52,167 nt of DNA from an uncultured Eubacteriales bacterium (GTDB lineage Bacteria; Bacillota; Clostridia; Lachnospirales; Lachnospiraceae), in the NCBI GenBank assembly GCA_900545175.1, contig UQYF01000018.1, positions 1-52,167 of the forward strand. Reading direction: 5' to 3'. A program made the translations under genes and the position numbers. Below are positions 33,301-42,344 of the stretch, one piece after another. How positions within the stretch are numbered: position 1 is the first letter of the stretch; each line of letters starts with the position of its first letter. The notes beneath the pieces were generated by a model that was not told where the DNA came from, did no database searches, and was given only the letters and a program-made list of their open reading frames with translations.

Positions 33301-35637
33301 TCAATTATTTCCATTAATTATGTAATTTGGGTTATCTTTATTATTTTTCTTAAGAAATTTTTCCTCAAAAATCTCCACTGATACAGGCTTTGAAAAATAA
33401 AAGCCCTGAAACATACCACAGCCCATATCAGAAAGAAAATCAAGCTGGTTTTTAGTCTCAACTCCCTCCGTAATGACAGGCATATTAAGTGCATTTGCCA
33501 TTGATATGATTGAATTTAAAATCTTTCTGCTCCTTGCCTGATTCTCAGTTTCATGAAGAAAAAGCATATCTATCTTAAGCAGATCGGCCTTGATATCTTT
33601 TAGCGTGTTAAGCGATGAATAACCACTTCCAAAATCATCTATCTCGATATGGAAACCGAACTGCTGAAGCTTATCAACAACCTCCATGTGCAGCTTAACA
33701 TCCGACATTATGACAGTCTCGGTAATCTCAAGATGAAGCTTCGTAGGTTCTATATCATATTTCTTTATTAACCCTGTAAATGTCTCATATAGATCAAGAT
33801 AATAGAAATCCTTTGCCGATATATTTACCGATATATAGCAGTCAGTAAAGCCTTCCTTCTTCCACTTTGCAAGAAGTTCCGCAGCCTTATCCCATATGTA
33901 ATTGTCAAGCCTGTGTATCAGTCCGGCTTTCTCAAGAATTCCTATGAATGTGTCAGGAGATTGAAGTCCCTTCTTAGGATGCATCCATCTGACAAGTGCC
34001 TCAGCACCTAGTACATTTCCCTTATTGTCAACCTGCGGCTGCAGATAAATACAAAATTCCTGATTGCCAAGTGCCTTGTCGAACTCTGCAACAACACTCT
34101 TCTCATGCATCAGCTCGTCCATATCGCTGTCATTATAGTATACTATTGTCTTCTGATAGTCTCCTTTTATACGCTCGATAGCTATATTAGACTTATCATA
34201 CATTGTCTGTATGGATTCTTCCTTATCTCTCACTTCATATACGCCGACATATATATGCATCTTATATATACCGTCCTCTGTAAGAGAACAGAGCTCACTA
34301 ATATTGTCTTCAAGGAGTTTTTCGTTGAAATTCTTCTTAAGCGTAATCCTGCAGAATTTGTCTCCGGAGATTCTTCCGGTTACAGACTCATCCGTTCCTC
34401 TGTCATTAAGCTGTTTTGCATGCCTTATGAGAACTTCATCTCCCTTTTCATTGCCAAACAATTCATTCACAAGCTTGAAATCCTTAACATTTGAAGCAAG
34501 AACATACATATCTTCATCCGCATGCTCTCTTAGGAACTTTTTTGCTTCATCAAAAAATCCCTCTCTGTTATACAAGCCTGTAAGCCTGTCATGCGTTGCA
34601 CGATACTGCTCATCCCTAAGGCGCTTAACATCCTCCGTCTTATCCTCTATCCTGAAGAAGCTGCCTATCGATGTCCCATCATCATCTAACATGCTGCAAT
34701 ACTCAAATCCCAAAAAATATTGTACACCGGCTATTTTCAGTTCGCCATCCCAGTAAGCATTATCCTTGCCGGAATTCTTATCAAGCCAGTCTGCATACTG
34801 CTGTTCAATCCTAGCAATATCCTCATCACCTCTCCATTCGGAAAAAAGCTTCTTAGCAGCACGATTCACGTATACACAGCTTCCGTCTATATCAAAGCAT
34901 ATAATTCCGTTTCCCATCTTTTCTATTACATAGGAATGTGTCTTCATCGCAAGACTGCGCGGAGTAGAAAACAGTGTAAAATAACATACCAGCGGACCGA
35001 GTACCGCATATATAAGCACCGAAAAATCAATCTTAAGCCCTATAAAAAGGAATGCCGCATTGACAACAATAACTGCTGCCAGCATGATAAATACAGCGCT
35101 GTATTTTCTCTTATAAAAACGTGGTGCTGCAATCATCTTATAGACAAATGCCACAAATGTGAGCGCTACCATAATATAACATAGCATAAGATGCAGCTTC
35201 ATGAAAAATTCCGGCTTTGAAGTCCAGTAATATGTACCCGTGCTATCATCAAAAAGCTGTATCATCCCAAATACATGACCTGTAAAATTGTTAACAATAA
35301 TACTGACTGAGTCCAAAATGACAAGCAATGCAATTATGTATTTAGGCATTGTCGTTATCAATTTTGCCTCCGTATATGCCATTGCATATTCAGTAAGGAA
35401 AAATGTAAGCCACTCTACACTCATATAATACAAGCCCATGAAAAAACATGCCGGCTGCCTGTCAAGCCCCGAAGTCATAAGGTATAGCGCATAGAAAAAC
35501 GCTGTCACTGTACCGGCTGCTATAACACGTATAACCGGCAATGACATTTTACTTTTTTTCTTTCCTGCTGCCACACACCAGGCAATTAAAAATACAGCCA
35601 GGAACAAATATACAATAGCAAAAGTCATTCTCAACAT
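33301..35637 (-). CDS. 7TM-PAS-degenerate GGDEF-EAL phosphodiesterase
   Basis: Protein of 778 aa. Residues ~1-225 have seven membrane segments like the sensor region of some histidine kinases (7TM-HisK type). A PAS segment follows (~235-335), then a GGDEF domain (~345-500) whose signature reads 'RISGDKF' in place of G-G-D-E-F, so cyclase activity is unlikely. The EAL domain (~515-760) is complete: 'EALVRWMHP', 'NISAKDF', 'LEITETVIM', 'IEIDDFGSGYSSL', 'KIDMLF' and 'TEGVETKNQ'. I infer a membrane-bound c-di-GMP phosphodiesterase, with the GGDEF part perhaps sensing GTP. The ATG has GGAG about 10 nt upstream. Confidence 0.9.
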   Translation of the reverse strand: MLRMTFAIVYLFLAVFLIAWCVAAGKKKSKMSLPVIRVIAAGTVTAFFYALYLMTSGLDRQPACFFMGLYYMSVEWLTFFLTEYAMAYTEAKLITTMPKYIIALLVILDSVSIIVNNFTGHVFGMIQLFDDSTGTYYWTSKPEFFMKLHLMLCYIMVALTFVAFVYKMIAAPRFYKRKYSAVFIMLAAVIVVNAAFLFIGLKIDFSVLIYAVLGPLVCYFTLFSTPRSLAMKTHSYVIEKMGNGIICFDIDGSCVYVNRAAKKLFSEWRGDEDIARIEQQYADWLDKNSGKDNAYWDGELKIAGVQYFLGFEYCSMLDDDGTSIGSFFRIEDKTEDVKRLRDEQYRATHDRLTGLYNREGFFDEAKKFLREHADEDMYVLASNVKDFKLVNELFGNEKGDEVLIRHAKQLNDRGTDESVTGRISGDKFCRITLKKNFNEKLLEDNISELCSLTEDGIYKMHIYVGVYEVRDKEESIQTMYDKSNIAIERIKGDYQKTIVYYNDSDMDELMHEKSVVAEFDKALGNQEFCIYLQPQVDNKGNVLGAEALVRWMHPKKGLQSPDTFIGILEKAGLIHRLDNYIWDKAAELLAKWKKEGFTDCYISVNISAKDFYYLDLYETFTGLIKKYDIEPTKLHLEITETVIMSDVKLHMEVVDKLQQFGFHIEIDDFGSGYSSLNTLKDIKADLLKIDMLFLHETENQARSRKILNSIISMANALNMPVITEGVETKNQLDFLSDMGCGMFQGFYFSKPVSVEIFEEKFLKKNNKDNPNYIINGNN

Positions 35638-35700
35638 ATCTTGAATTCTCCTTACTATTAATAATCCACACAGAATTGATATCTGACTTATATATGTATA

Positions 35701-35730
35701 ATTTTACCACAACTGCAAATATTTTCGCAA
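35701..35730 (-). promoter_or_regulatory. Possible promoter of the EAL protein gene
   Basis: TTGCGA (35730-35725), 18-nt spacer, TAAAAT (35706-35701) on the minus strand, about 65 nt before the start codon. The gap 35731-35880 up to the phnE stop has no clear terminator. Confidence 0.45.
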
Positions 35731-35880
35731 GTTTATATAGCAAAAAAATAGCAAACAACTCTTTAACGCTGTCTGCCATTTTCATATAAAAATAACTTTT
35801 CCGATTGCATTTGTATTCTTATCAGGCAGCCAGCCTTATAATCTGCTTCTAACTACAGCCGTACAGAATTATCATATCAA

Positions 35881-36759
35881 TTAACCGCGTGCGAGCTTTC
35901 TTCTGATTCTTGTTGATGCAAATTCAATTATAAGGACAAGAACCATAAGTCCCCATATAAATGCACCTACCATAGCCCAGCGGCGGCTGTTAAGGCACTG
36001 CATAAGTGATGCTCCTATACCGCCTGCACCTACAATACCAAGCGTTGTTGCATCCTTGAGATTAATATCGAATCTGTATATCGTTGTTGATATGAAGCTT
36101 GCCGTAAGCTGTGGCAGCACTCCATAGCGTATCTTCTGAAACGGTGTACATCCCATAGCATCAAGGCTCTCCAAAATCTTTGTATCCAAATCTTCGATTG
36201 CTGTTATATACATCTTTGAAATCATACCTATCGAACATACTGACTGTGTCACAACTCCACAAAAAGCTCCCGGACCGGTTACTCGAATCCACATAAGTGC
36301 CCACACAAGGCTGGGAATAGTTCTTATGAGCAGGATAAATATTCTGAAAATGTATGCAACAGGCTTAGGCATAATTGTGGTCGATGCAAGAAAAGCAAAT
36401 GGTATTGCAAGAATTGCACCAAACAATGTACCAAGAACAGCTATCGCAATCGTCTGAAACAGAAGGTATGGCACATCCGAGTCCCCTGTCCCGAATAAAA
36501 GCTTAGTGTCAGGATGAAATACTCCGTGCATAACACCCTTTGCAACCTCTGTTCCCGTCGCAGTCATGCCTGAAAAACTGATGTCCGATGCAGACCAGCC
36601 GATAAGCACAGCTATAATAAGCACTATTCCAAAATAAAGAATCCATCTGTGTGGCTGTCTTTCGTACATCTGAATAACACTTAACTTCTCTTGTGCTTTG
36701 TCTAGAATGCTTTGTGCATTTCCTTTTTTATTTACAGTCTTTTTTGTATTATTACCCAT
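35881..36759 (-). CDS. phnE: Phosphonate-type ABC transporter permease, second copy
   Basis: Protein of 292 aa with about six membrane segments and the BPD permease core 'LDAMGCTPFQKIRYGVLPQL', followed by 'DATTLGIVGAGGIGASLMQC'. An N-terminal tail of ~45 polar residues comes first. The ATG at 36759 has GGAG 6 nt upstream; an ATG at 36771 is also possible. It lies ~25 nt after the first permease. Two distinct PhnE proteins probably form a heterodimer, as in many PhnDCEE importers. Confidence 0.9.
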   Translation of the reverse strand: MGNNTKKTVNKKGNAQSILDKAQEKLSVIQMYERQPHRWILYFGIVLIIAVLIGWSASDISFSGMTATGTEVAKGVMHGVFHPDTKLLFGTGDSDVPYLLFQTIAIAVLGTLFGAILAIPFAFLASTTIMPKPVAYIFRIFILLIRTIPSLVWALMWIRVTGPGAFCGVVTQSVCSIGMISKMYITAIEDLDTKILESLDAMGCTPFQKIRYGVLPQLTASFISTTIYRFDINLKDATTLGIVGAGGIGASLMQCLNSRRWAMVGAFIWGLMVLVLIIEFASTRIRRKLARG

Positions 36760-36784
36760 GTCTTTCTCCATGCTTTCTCTATAC

Positions 36785-37639
36785 TTAGCTAAGTTTCCTT
36801 CTCAGATATTCGCTGAAAAACTCAATCGCCACTACAACGACAAACAGTGCAAGCAGTACCATTCCAAGTCCATTGTAATCACGCCAGCCAATACGCTCAT
36901 TGATTGTGATTCCAAGACCGCCTGCACCAACATATCCTAGAATTGCCGATGCCCTGACATTCATCTCAAAGCAGTAGAGACTGTGGCTTAAATATACCGG
37001 AAGAATCTGTGGAATACATGCCGACCAAAATGCCTGAAACTTATTTGCGCCGAGCGCTTCCATAGCCTCGAACGGTCCCATATCAATAGTCTCTATGCTC
37101 TCGTAAAGCATCTTAGCAACAATGCCAAAAGTAAAGATTGCTATAGCAAGTGTTCCGGCAAATGTTCCAAGAGAAAAAATAAGCGCACATACAAGCGCAA
37201 TGATAAGTGTAGGAACCGTTCTTATAAGAGCAAGTATGAATCTTATTATGCTGACTACAGTGCGGCTGTGTATAATGTTGCTTGAAGCAAGCACAGCAAA
37301 AGGAAGTGCAAGAGCACAACCGATGACCGTACCTAATATTGACATCTTTATTGTATCTACAAGCGGTGATACAACCTTTCCGAAGAAGCTCCACTTAGGA
37401 TGGAAAATCTTTCCTAGAATTACAAAAAGCTCATTTATTCTTGAAAATACAGTTGCAAAGCTGAAGCCTGTCATCTTAAGTGCCCATGCAATCACTATGA
37501 CCAAAATTATAATTATAAAAGGTATACGGCTTCTTGGACGCACTGTCGTATGACCATTCGCAATAGTGATTACCTGTGGCTTAAATATGCGGTCAAAAAG
37601 CTTCACCTTAGCCTTTGGTGCTTTATACTCTTTGCTCAT
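36785..37639 (-). CDS. phnE: Phosphonate-type ABC transporter permease, first copy
   Basis: Protein of 284 aa with a polar N terminus and about six membrane segments. 'MEALGANKFQAFWSACIPQI' is the ATPase-contact loop, and 'RASAILGYVGAGGLGITINE' follows. The start at 37639 is set by AGGAGG 6 nt upstream; a longer frame would overlap phnC. It lies 10 nt after the phnC stop. It shares the layout but only modest identity with the second permease. Confidence 0.9.
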   Translation of the reverse strand: MSKEYKAPKAKVKLFDRIFKPQVITIANGHTTVRPRSRIPFIIIILVIVIAWALKMTGFSFATVFSRINELFVILGKIFHPKWSFFGKVVSPLVDTIKMSILGTVIGCALALPFAVLASSNIIHSRTVVSIIRFILALIRTVPTLIIALVCALIFSLGTFAGTLAIAIFTFGIVAKMLYESIETIDMGPFEAMEALGANKFQAFWSACIPQILPVYLSHSLYCFEMNVRASAILGYVGAGGLGITINERIGWRDYNGLGMVLLALFVVVVAIEFFSEYLRRKLS

Positions 37640-37649
37640 GCCGCACCTC

Positions 37650-38417
37650 CTAGTTATCTGACTTCTCTGTTGTAGGAACAGCAGTTCCATTATATACCTC
37701 ATCAAGCTGCTCCTGTGTGATGCTTGATGCAGGTCCATCAAATACTATCTCTCCGGCTCTCACGCCGATAACACGGTCACAATAATTGAGTGCCAGATCA
37801 ACATGGTGTATATTAAGAAGAATTGTAATATTATAATCCTTGTTAATTCTGACAAAATCACTCATAACCTGACGTGCTGTCACAGGGTCAAGGCTTGCAA
37901 CCGGCTCATCGGCAAGTATGATAGAAGGATTCTGGTTGAGCGTTCTTGCAAGTGCAACTCTTTGCTGCTGTCCACCCGATAGCTGGTCACATCTTGTATA
38001 TGCCTTGTCAAGGATTCCTACCTTGTCAAGACTCTCAAGAGCCCTCATCTTCTGTTCCTTTGTAAATATCCCAAAAAGCACTCTCCAAAAAGGCATGTCA
38101 GGAACATCCGCTGTCAGAACATTCTTTATTACGGTGCTTCTCGATACAAGGTTAAAACTCTGGAAAATCATTCCCACCTTACGGCGGAAACGGCGCAGTG
38201 CCTTACCGCTTAAGCTCTCGACATCAACGCCGTCAACAGTAAGTGTTCCCTGCTGTATATCATGCATACGATTAATACAACGGAGAATTGTCGATTTACC
38301 GGCACCTGAAAGTCCGATAATTGCAACAAACTCTCCCTGTTCAATATTCAAGTTCACATTTTTTAAAGCTGTAAATCCATTAGGATAAGTCTTATATACA
38401 TTTTTAAATTCAATCAT
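37650..38417 (-). CDS. phnC: Phosphonate-type ABC transporter ATPase
   Basis: Protein of 255 aa. Walker A 'GLSGAGKSTILRCINRM', signature 'LSGGQQQRVALARTL', Walker B 'IILADEPVASLD' and the H-loop 'LLNIHHVDLA' are intact. 'INRMHDIQQGTLTVDGVDV' is typical of PhnC. The long gap to phnD (252 nt) with a hairpin suggests that the ATPase and permeases are made at a lower level than the binding protein. Confidence 0.92.
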   Translation of the reverse strand: MIEFKNVYKTYPNGFTALKNVNLNIEQGEFVAIIGLSGAGKSTILRCINRMHDIQQGTLTVDGVDVESLSGKALRRFRRKVGMIFQSFNLVSRSTVIKNVLTADVPDMPFWRVLFGIFTKEQKMRALESLDKVGILDKAYTRCDQLSGGQQQRVALARTLNQNPSIILADEPVASLDPVTARQVMSDFVRINKDYNITILLNIHHVDLALNYCDRVIGVRAGEIVFDGPASSITQEQLDEVYNGTAVPTTEKSDN

Positions 38418-38610
38418 TGTCTAATTCCTTTTTAGTAAAGCAGCAGCCGTCTAAGCTGATATCTGCCATTTATCACAAATAATCTGCATGCGTGTCACGC
38501 TTACATATTATGCCGGAAGCAAAAAGTATCCTGCCCTCTCATATATCGAATTGCTGTGTGCTTTGTGCTCCTGCAATACTCAAAAACATCCGTAATCCGC
38601 TCATTTTCAA

Positions 38611-38651
38611 TTAAAGGGGCTCCCGCAAATCTTTGTGGGATACCCCTTTAA
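38611..38651 (-). terminator. Attenuator-like hairpin between phnD and phnC
   Basis: TTAAAGGGG (38611-38619) pairs with CCCCTTTAA (38643-38651), with an inner CCCGCA/TGTGGG stem. It begins about 20 nt after the phnD stop. The T run after it on the minus strand is poor, so partial read-through into phnC is expected. The rest of 38418-38610 holds nothing else I recognise. Confidence 0.6.
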
Positions 38652-38669
38652 AAACGGAGTTAAACCGTA

Positions 38670-39836
38670 TTACTGTGCAACTGCCGCAAGTGCTGCGCGG
38701 GCACCGTCATAATCAGCGTCTGTTGCGATTGCATAGCCTGCATGGCTGTATACGCCGAAGATTTCCTTACCCTTCTCAGTATTTATAATATTGATGAAAC
38801 ACTGCTGAAGTGCTTCCTTAAGCTCATCTGTATAATATGGGCTTCTCTTTGAAATAGCAACTGTATCATTGTAGATACCATCTGTTACACCGATTACATT
38901 AAGCTCATTCCAGATAGAATCGCTTCTTCCCATACCCTGCTTACCTGTTGAATCCTGCTTATCTGTAGCAAGCATCCAGCTCTCCTCATAATCGTTACGT
39001 CCGTCAGCGTAGCATACAATGATATCAACGCTCTCGGCTGCTGCATATGAGAATGCGGTACCATAACCTGAATCAAGAGGAATAACATTAGCAAGATCGC
39101 TTATCTTCTTGCCGTCATAGTTCTTCATAAGCCACATTGTAGGATAGATATAACCTGCTGATGATGAAGTCTTCTGAACTGCCCATGTAGCATTGTTTAA
39201 GTCATCCCACGTAAGTGCTTCACCGTTGTTAACCTTCTCAGCTAACTGCTTGCCGTACTCTGAAGGTGTAGCGTAGATAAGTGAACGGTAGTAAGTAACC
39301 TGTGGACCGTTCTTCTGTGTTGCATTGGCATCACCGTTCCAGTCTGCCGGATTCTCGCTGTCGTTTGAAAGACCGTTACGTGTAGCTGTCAAAAGTACAT
39401 CAACGTCATCTGAATAAAGTGCGTATGTACCGCCCGGTAACCAGCCTACATCGATTGTTCCCGCTGACATAGCCTCGCCTGTTGCATCATAGCTTGTACC
39501 AACTGAGATATGTACTTCCCCGATATCATATCCCAGCTTAGCCATCTCGTCCTTAACAAGCTGTGGAAGCTCTGCTGTACCTGTGATGATAACATCAGCG
39601 TCCTTAGAAGGAACGAACTCAAGTGTGAGCTTGTCAAAGCTCTGCTTAACTTCTGCTGTTGCTGCATCAGATGTTGTTGTATCTGCTGAGGCTGCTTCTG
39701 TTGTTGATGTACCCTCTGCAGTTGTGTCTGCTGCGCTTGTTGTCCCTGTACTGTCTGTTGTCTTGCTACCACATCCGGTAAGCATTGTCATTGCTGCCAT
39801 CATGACAGCAGCACCCTTTACAAAACCCTTTTTCAT
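38670..39836 (-). CDS. phnD: Phosphonate-type substrate-binding lipoprotein
   Basis: Protein of 388 aa. A signal peptide ends in the lipobox 'LTGC' (~19-22), followed by ~45 residues rich in Thr, Ser and Ala that act as a linker. The periplasmic-binding fold shows 'GTIDVGWLPGGTYALY', 'YRSLIYA', 'VQKTSSSAGYIYPTMWL' and 'GIYNDTVAISKRSPY', matching the phosphonate/phosphite/phosphate-binding PhnD family. The actual ligand is open: no C-P lyase, phosphonatase or ptx gene is in the window. AGGAG lies before the ATG. Confidence 0.9.
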   Translation of the reverse strand: MKKGFVKGAAVMMAAMTMLTGCGSKTTDSTGTTSAADTTAEGTSTTEAASADTTTSDAATAEVKQSFDKLTLEFVPSKDADVIITGTAELPQLVKDEMAKLGYDIGEVHISVGTSYDATGEAMSAGTIDVGWLPGGTYALYSDDVDVLLTATRNGLSNDSENPADWNGDANATQKNGPQVTYYRSLIYATPSEYGKQLAEKVNNGEALTWDDLNNATWAVQKTSSSAGYIYPTMWLMKNYDGKKISDLANVIPLDSGYGTAFSYAAAESVDIIVCYADGRNDYEESWMLATDKQDSTGKQGMGRSDSIWNELNVIGVTDGIYNDTVAISKRSPYYTDELKEALQQCFINIINTEKGKEIFGVYSHAGYAIATDADYDGARAALAAVAQ

Positions 39837-39900
39837 AATAAGGCTCTCCTTTGTGCATTAATATACAGTGAATAAAAAAGCTACATTAATATTCCTGCAT

Positions 39901-39915
39901 TTCGGGTTTCCCGAA
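39901..39915. promoter_or_regulatory. TTCGGG/CCCGAA dyad upstream of phnD
   Basis: A perfect 6-bp dyad with a 3-nt centre, about 65 nt before the phnD start and next to an AT-rich stretch (ATTATA at 39925-39930 on the minus strand) that may be a -10 box. It could be an operator. No Pho box was recognised. Confidence 0.35.
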
Positions 39916-40005
39916 TTCGCACGGATATAATGTAGCATTGACGCATACTTTTTTCAATAGTTTTTTAAGGTTTTTAAAATGATATACATTATTTTTTTCA
40001 AAACA

Positions 40006-41541
40006 TTACTTAATTTTTACATTATTAAACATATAATCAGAATCCTTCAATCCCTTTACCTGCACCGCTTTGAGGGCCAATCCGTCAACATTGTTTGCCT
40101 TCATTCCATACAGACCTACGGCGCTAACATTTTCCAGTGTAATATTTTCCAATGGGCTCTCTACAAGACCCGTGATGAAAATAGCATTTCCTGCCACCGT
40201 CTTAGTGTCTATATTCTTAAACTGAATATTCCTCATATGCGGTGTACCCTCGTTAACCGGCTCTGCACTGTTCTCATCAAATTCATCCACACTGTAGAAC
40301 TCATCAACATACAGCGCTCCACGAAACCACTTACAATCATGGTGCTCTGTCGATGAATTCTCATGTATGCAGTTCTCATATGTGATATCTTCCACCATGC
40401 TGCCGCGTCCTCTCGGTGACTTGACACTCGCAAGGCTGTATGTGTCTTTAAACACACAATCCTGTACCAGTACTCTCCTTACATTCCCGGATGTCTCACT
40501 TCCGACCGCAACGCCGAAGCCGCTTGTAAAGGAGCAATTCGTTATCCTGATATCCTCCGATGGAATTCCGACTGCTCTGCCTTCTGCATCACGCCCCGAT
40601 TTTATCGCGATGCAGTCATCCTGGCTTCCTATCAGGCAATTAAACACATGCACATTGCTGCACGAATCAGGGTCAAAGCCGTCACCGTTAAATATGTCCT
40701 CGTAACGTCTTCCGTCTTCGGCATATTTTGTAAATATCCTGACATTGTTAAGCACAACATTCCTGCAATATATCGTGTGAAGGCACCACGCTGGTGACTG
40801 TCTTATTGTTATATCCTTTATGTACAGACCGTCCGTATTTCTTATGCATACAGCTCTTCCGCGCACAGCCTTCTTCTCTTTCATCTCTTCCATAAAAAGC
40901 TTGCGTCCATTAGCATCTATTGAACCGCTACCGCATATAGTAATGTTGTTATGCCCACCATCTAAAGTATTGATAAGTGAAGCATAGCAGTCGCATTCAC
41001 GCCCCTCAAAGCGGTATCTCATCACAGGGTAGTCACTTAATCTGCTGCTGCCAAAAAGCCTGCCATCAACCTTTAATGTCATATCGCTTTTCAAAAATAA
41101 AGCTCCGGTGACATATGTTCCCTGCGGAACATACACTATATCTCCCGCGCCGCAGGTATCTATCGCACTCTGTATCGCTTTTGTGCAGTCAAAAAGCTTC
41201 TGTGTGTCCGCCATAACAGGATTGTCAATCTCACATGGCACAGCTCCATAATCGGTTATATCAAGCACTCTGCCGCATCCGGCTGTGTGAAGCACAACTG
41301 CTCTGCTTTTCATTCTCTGACCGTCATCACCTATGGCAATGATATACACCTCATACTCTCCGTCAGGTTCAAGCCCTTCTATCGTATAATCAGTATTCTC
41401 TGTCGTTGCATAAAACTCATCCTCAACGAACACTTCATAACCGGCTGCACCGCTGACTTTTTCCCACAAAATTGCTGCACTGTCCTGAGTATGCGCATTC
41501 TCAAGCACTATAAGCTCAGGTCCTCTCAATATGTTCTCCAT
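40006..41541 (-). CDS. GH28 polygalacturonase-like protein with N-terminal FN3 domain
   Basis: Protein of 511 aa. Residues ~5-85 form a fibronectin type III-like domain ('VSGAAGYEVFVEDEF'), followed by a right-handed beta-helix starting 'DITDYGAVPCEIDN'. Of the GH28 signature motifs, I ('NGDGFDPDSCSN') and II ('SQDDCIAIKSG') keep the catalytic Asp residues. The usual G-H-G is G-F-G ('SGFGVAVGSETSG'), and the usual R-x-K is S-V-K ('SVKSPRGRG'). There is no signal peptide, so it acts on imported oligogalacturonides in the cytoplasm. The start has GGGGGA about 5 nt upstream; a longer frame to 41559 is unlikely. It lies 20 nt after the ZIP gene and is probably co-transcribed. Confidence 0.87.
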   Translation of the reverse strand: MENILRGPELIVLENAHTQDSAAILWEKVSGAAGYEVFVEDEFYATTENTDYTIEGLEPDGEYEVYIIAIGDDGQRMKSRAVVLHTAGCGRVLDITDYGAVPCEIDNPVMADTQKLFDCTKAIQSAIDTCGAGDIVYVPQGTYVTGALFLKSDMTLKVDGRLFGSSRLSDYPVMRYRFEGRECDCYASLINTLDGGHNNITICGSGSIDANGRKLFMEEMKEKKAVRGRAVCIRNTDGLYIKDITIRQSPAWCLHTIYCRNVVLNNVRIFTKYAEDGRRYEDIFNGDGFDPDSCSNVHVFNCLIGSQDDCIAIKSGRDAEGRAVGIPSEDIRITNCSFTSGFGVAVGSETSGNVRRVLVQDCVFKDTYSLASVKSPRGRGSMVEDITYENCIHENSSTEHHDCKWFRGALYVDEFYSVDEFDENSAEPVNEGTPHMRNIQFKNIDTKTVAGNAIFITGLVESPLENITLENVSAVGLYGMKANNVDGLALKAVQVKGLKDSDYMFNNVKIK

Positions 41542-41561
41542 TTTTATCCCCCTGCACAAAT

Positions 41562-42344
41562 TTACCCAAATACAACATCCAGTGTCATCATTATAGTAAA
41601 TCCGGCAGAAAATAGCAATGTTCCTATATCACTTTGTTTGCCTTTTCCCTCCGTCATCTCCGGTATAAGCTCCTCTACCACAACATAAATCATTGCACCT
41701 GCAGCAAAGCTTAAAAGGTATGGCAGTACAGGAACAATTATGCCTGCTGCCATAATTGTAAGCAGTGCTCCAACCGGCTCAACAGCCCCAGAAAGCACAC
41801 CATATAAAAAGGATCTGCCTCTGCCGACTCCGCGGCTTCTCAACGGCATGGATATAATCGCACCCTCCGGGAAATTCTGTATAGCTATTCCGACTGCAAG
41901 TGCCATCGCAGACATTAATGTGATGCCTGAATTGCCGCTTATATAGCCTGCATATACCGCTCCAACTGCCATTCCCTCAGGAATATTGTGAAGCGTCACA
42001 GCAAGGACAAGCATGGTCGTTTTTTTTAGATTTGCCTTCGGTCCCTCCGCCTTTTCTGTATCCGAATGAAGATGCGGAATAACATTATCTAACAGGAGCA
42101 GGAACAAAATACCTGCCCAGAATCCGGCCACAGCCGGAACAAATGACCACTTTCCCATATTTGATGCCTGACTAAGAGCCGGAAGCAAAAGGCTCCACAC
42201 CGATGCTGCCACCATAACTCCGGCTGCAAATCCGGTCAGAGCCCTCTGTAGTCTGACATCCATCTCTTTTTTTACAAAAAGAACACACGCTGCGCCAAGT
42301 GATGTACCAGCAAATGGTATGATAAGCCCTGACAATATTTCCAT
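41562..42344 (-). CDS. ZIP-family metal transporter
   Basis: Protein of 260 aa with about eight membrane segments. The metal path motifs 'TLHNIPEGMAVGAVYAG' (segment IV) and 'IQNFPEGAIISMPL' (segment V), plus 'YGVLSGAVEPVGALLTI', mark the ZupT-like GufA group, which imports Zn, Fe or Mn. A short His-containing loop ('HLHSDTEK') lies at ~93-100. The start at 42344 gives a TGATG overlap with the upstream small peptide gene and has AGGAG 4 nt upstream; the ATG just before it is too close to that site. The operator upstream suggests control by metal. Confidence 0.92.
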   Translation of the reverse strand: MEILSGLIIPFAGTSLGAACVLFVKKEMDVRLQRALTGFAAGVMVAASVWSLLLPALSQASNMGKWSFVPAVAGFWAGILFLLLLDNVIPHLHSDTEKAEGPKANLKKTTMLVLAVTLHNIPEGMAVGAVYAGYISGNSGITLMSAMALAVGIAIQNFPEGAIISMPLRSRGVGRGRSFLYGVLSGAVEPVGALLTIMAAGIIVPVLPYLLSFAAGAMIYVVVEELIPEMTEGKGKQSDIGTLLFSAGFTIMMTLDVVFG

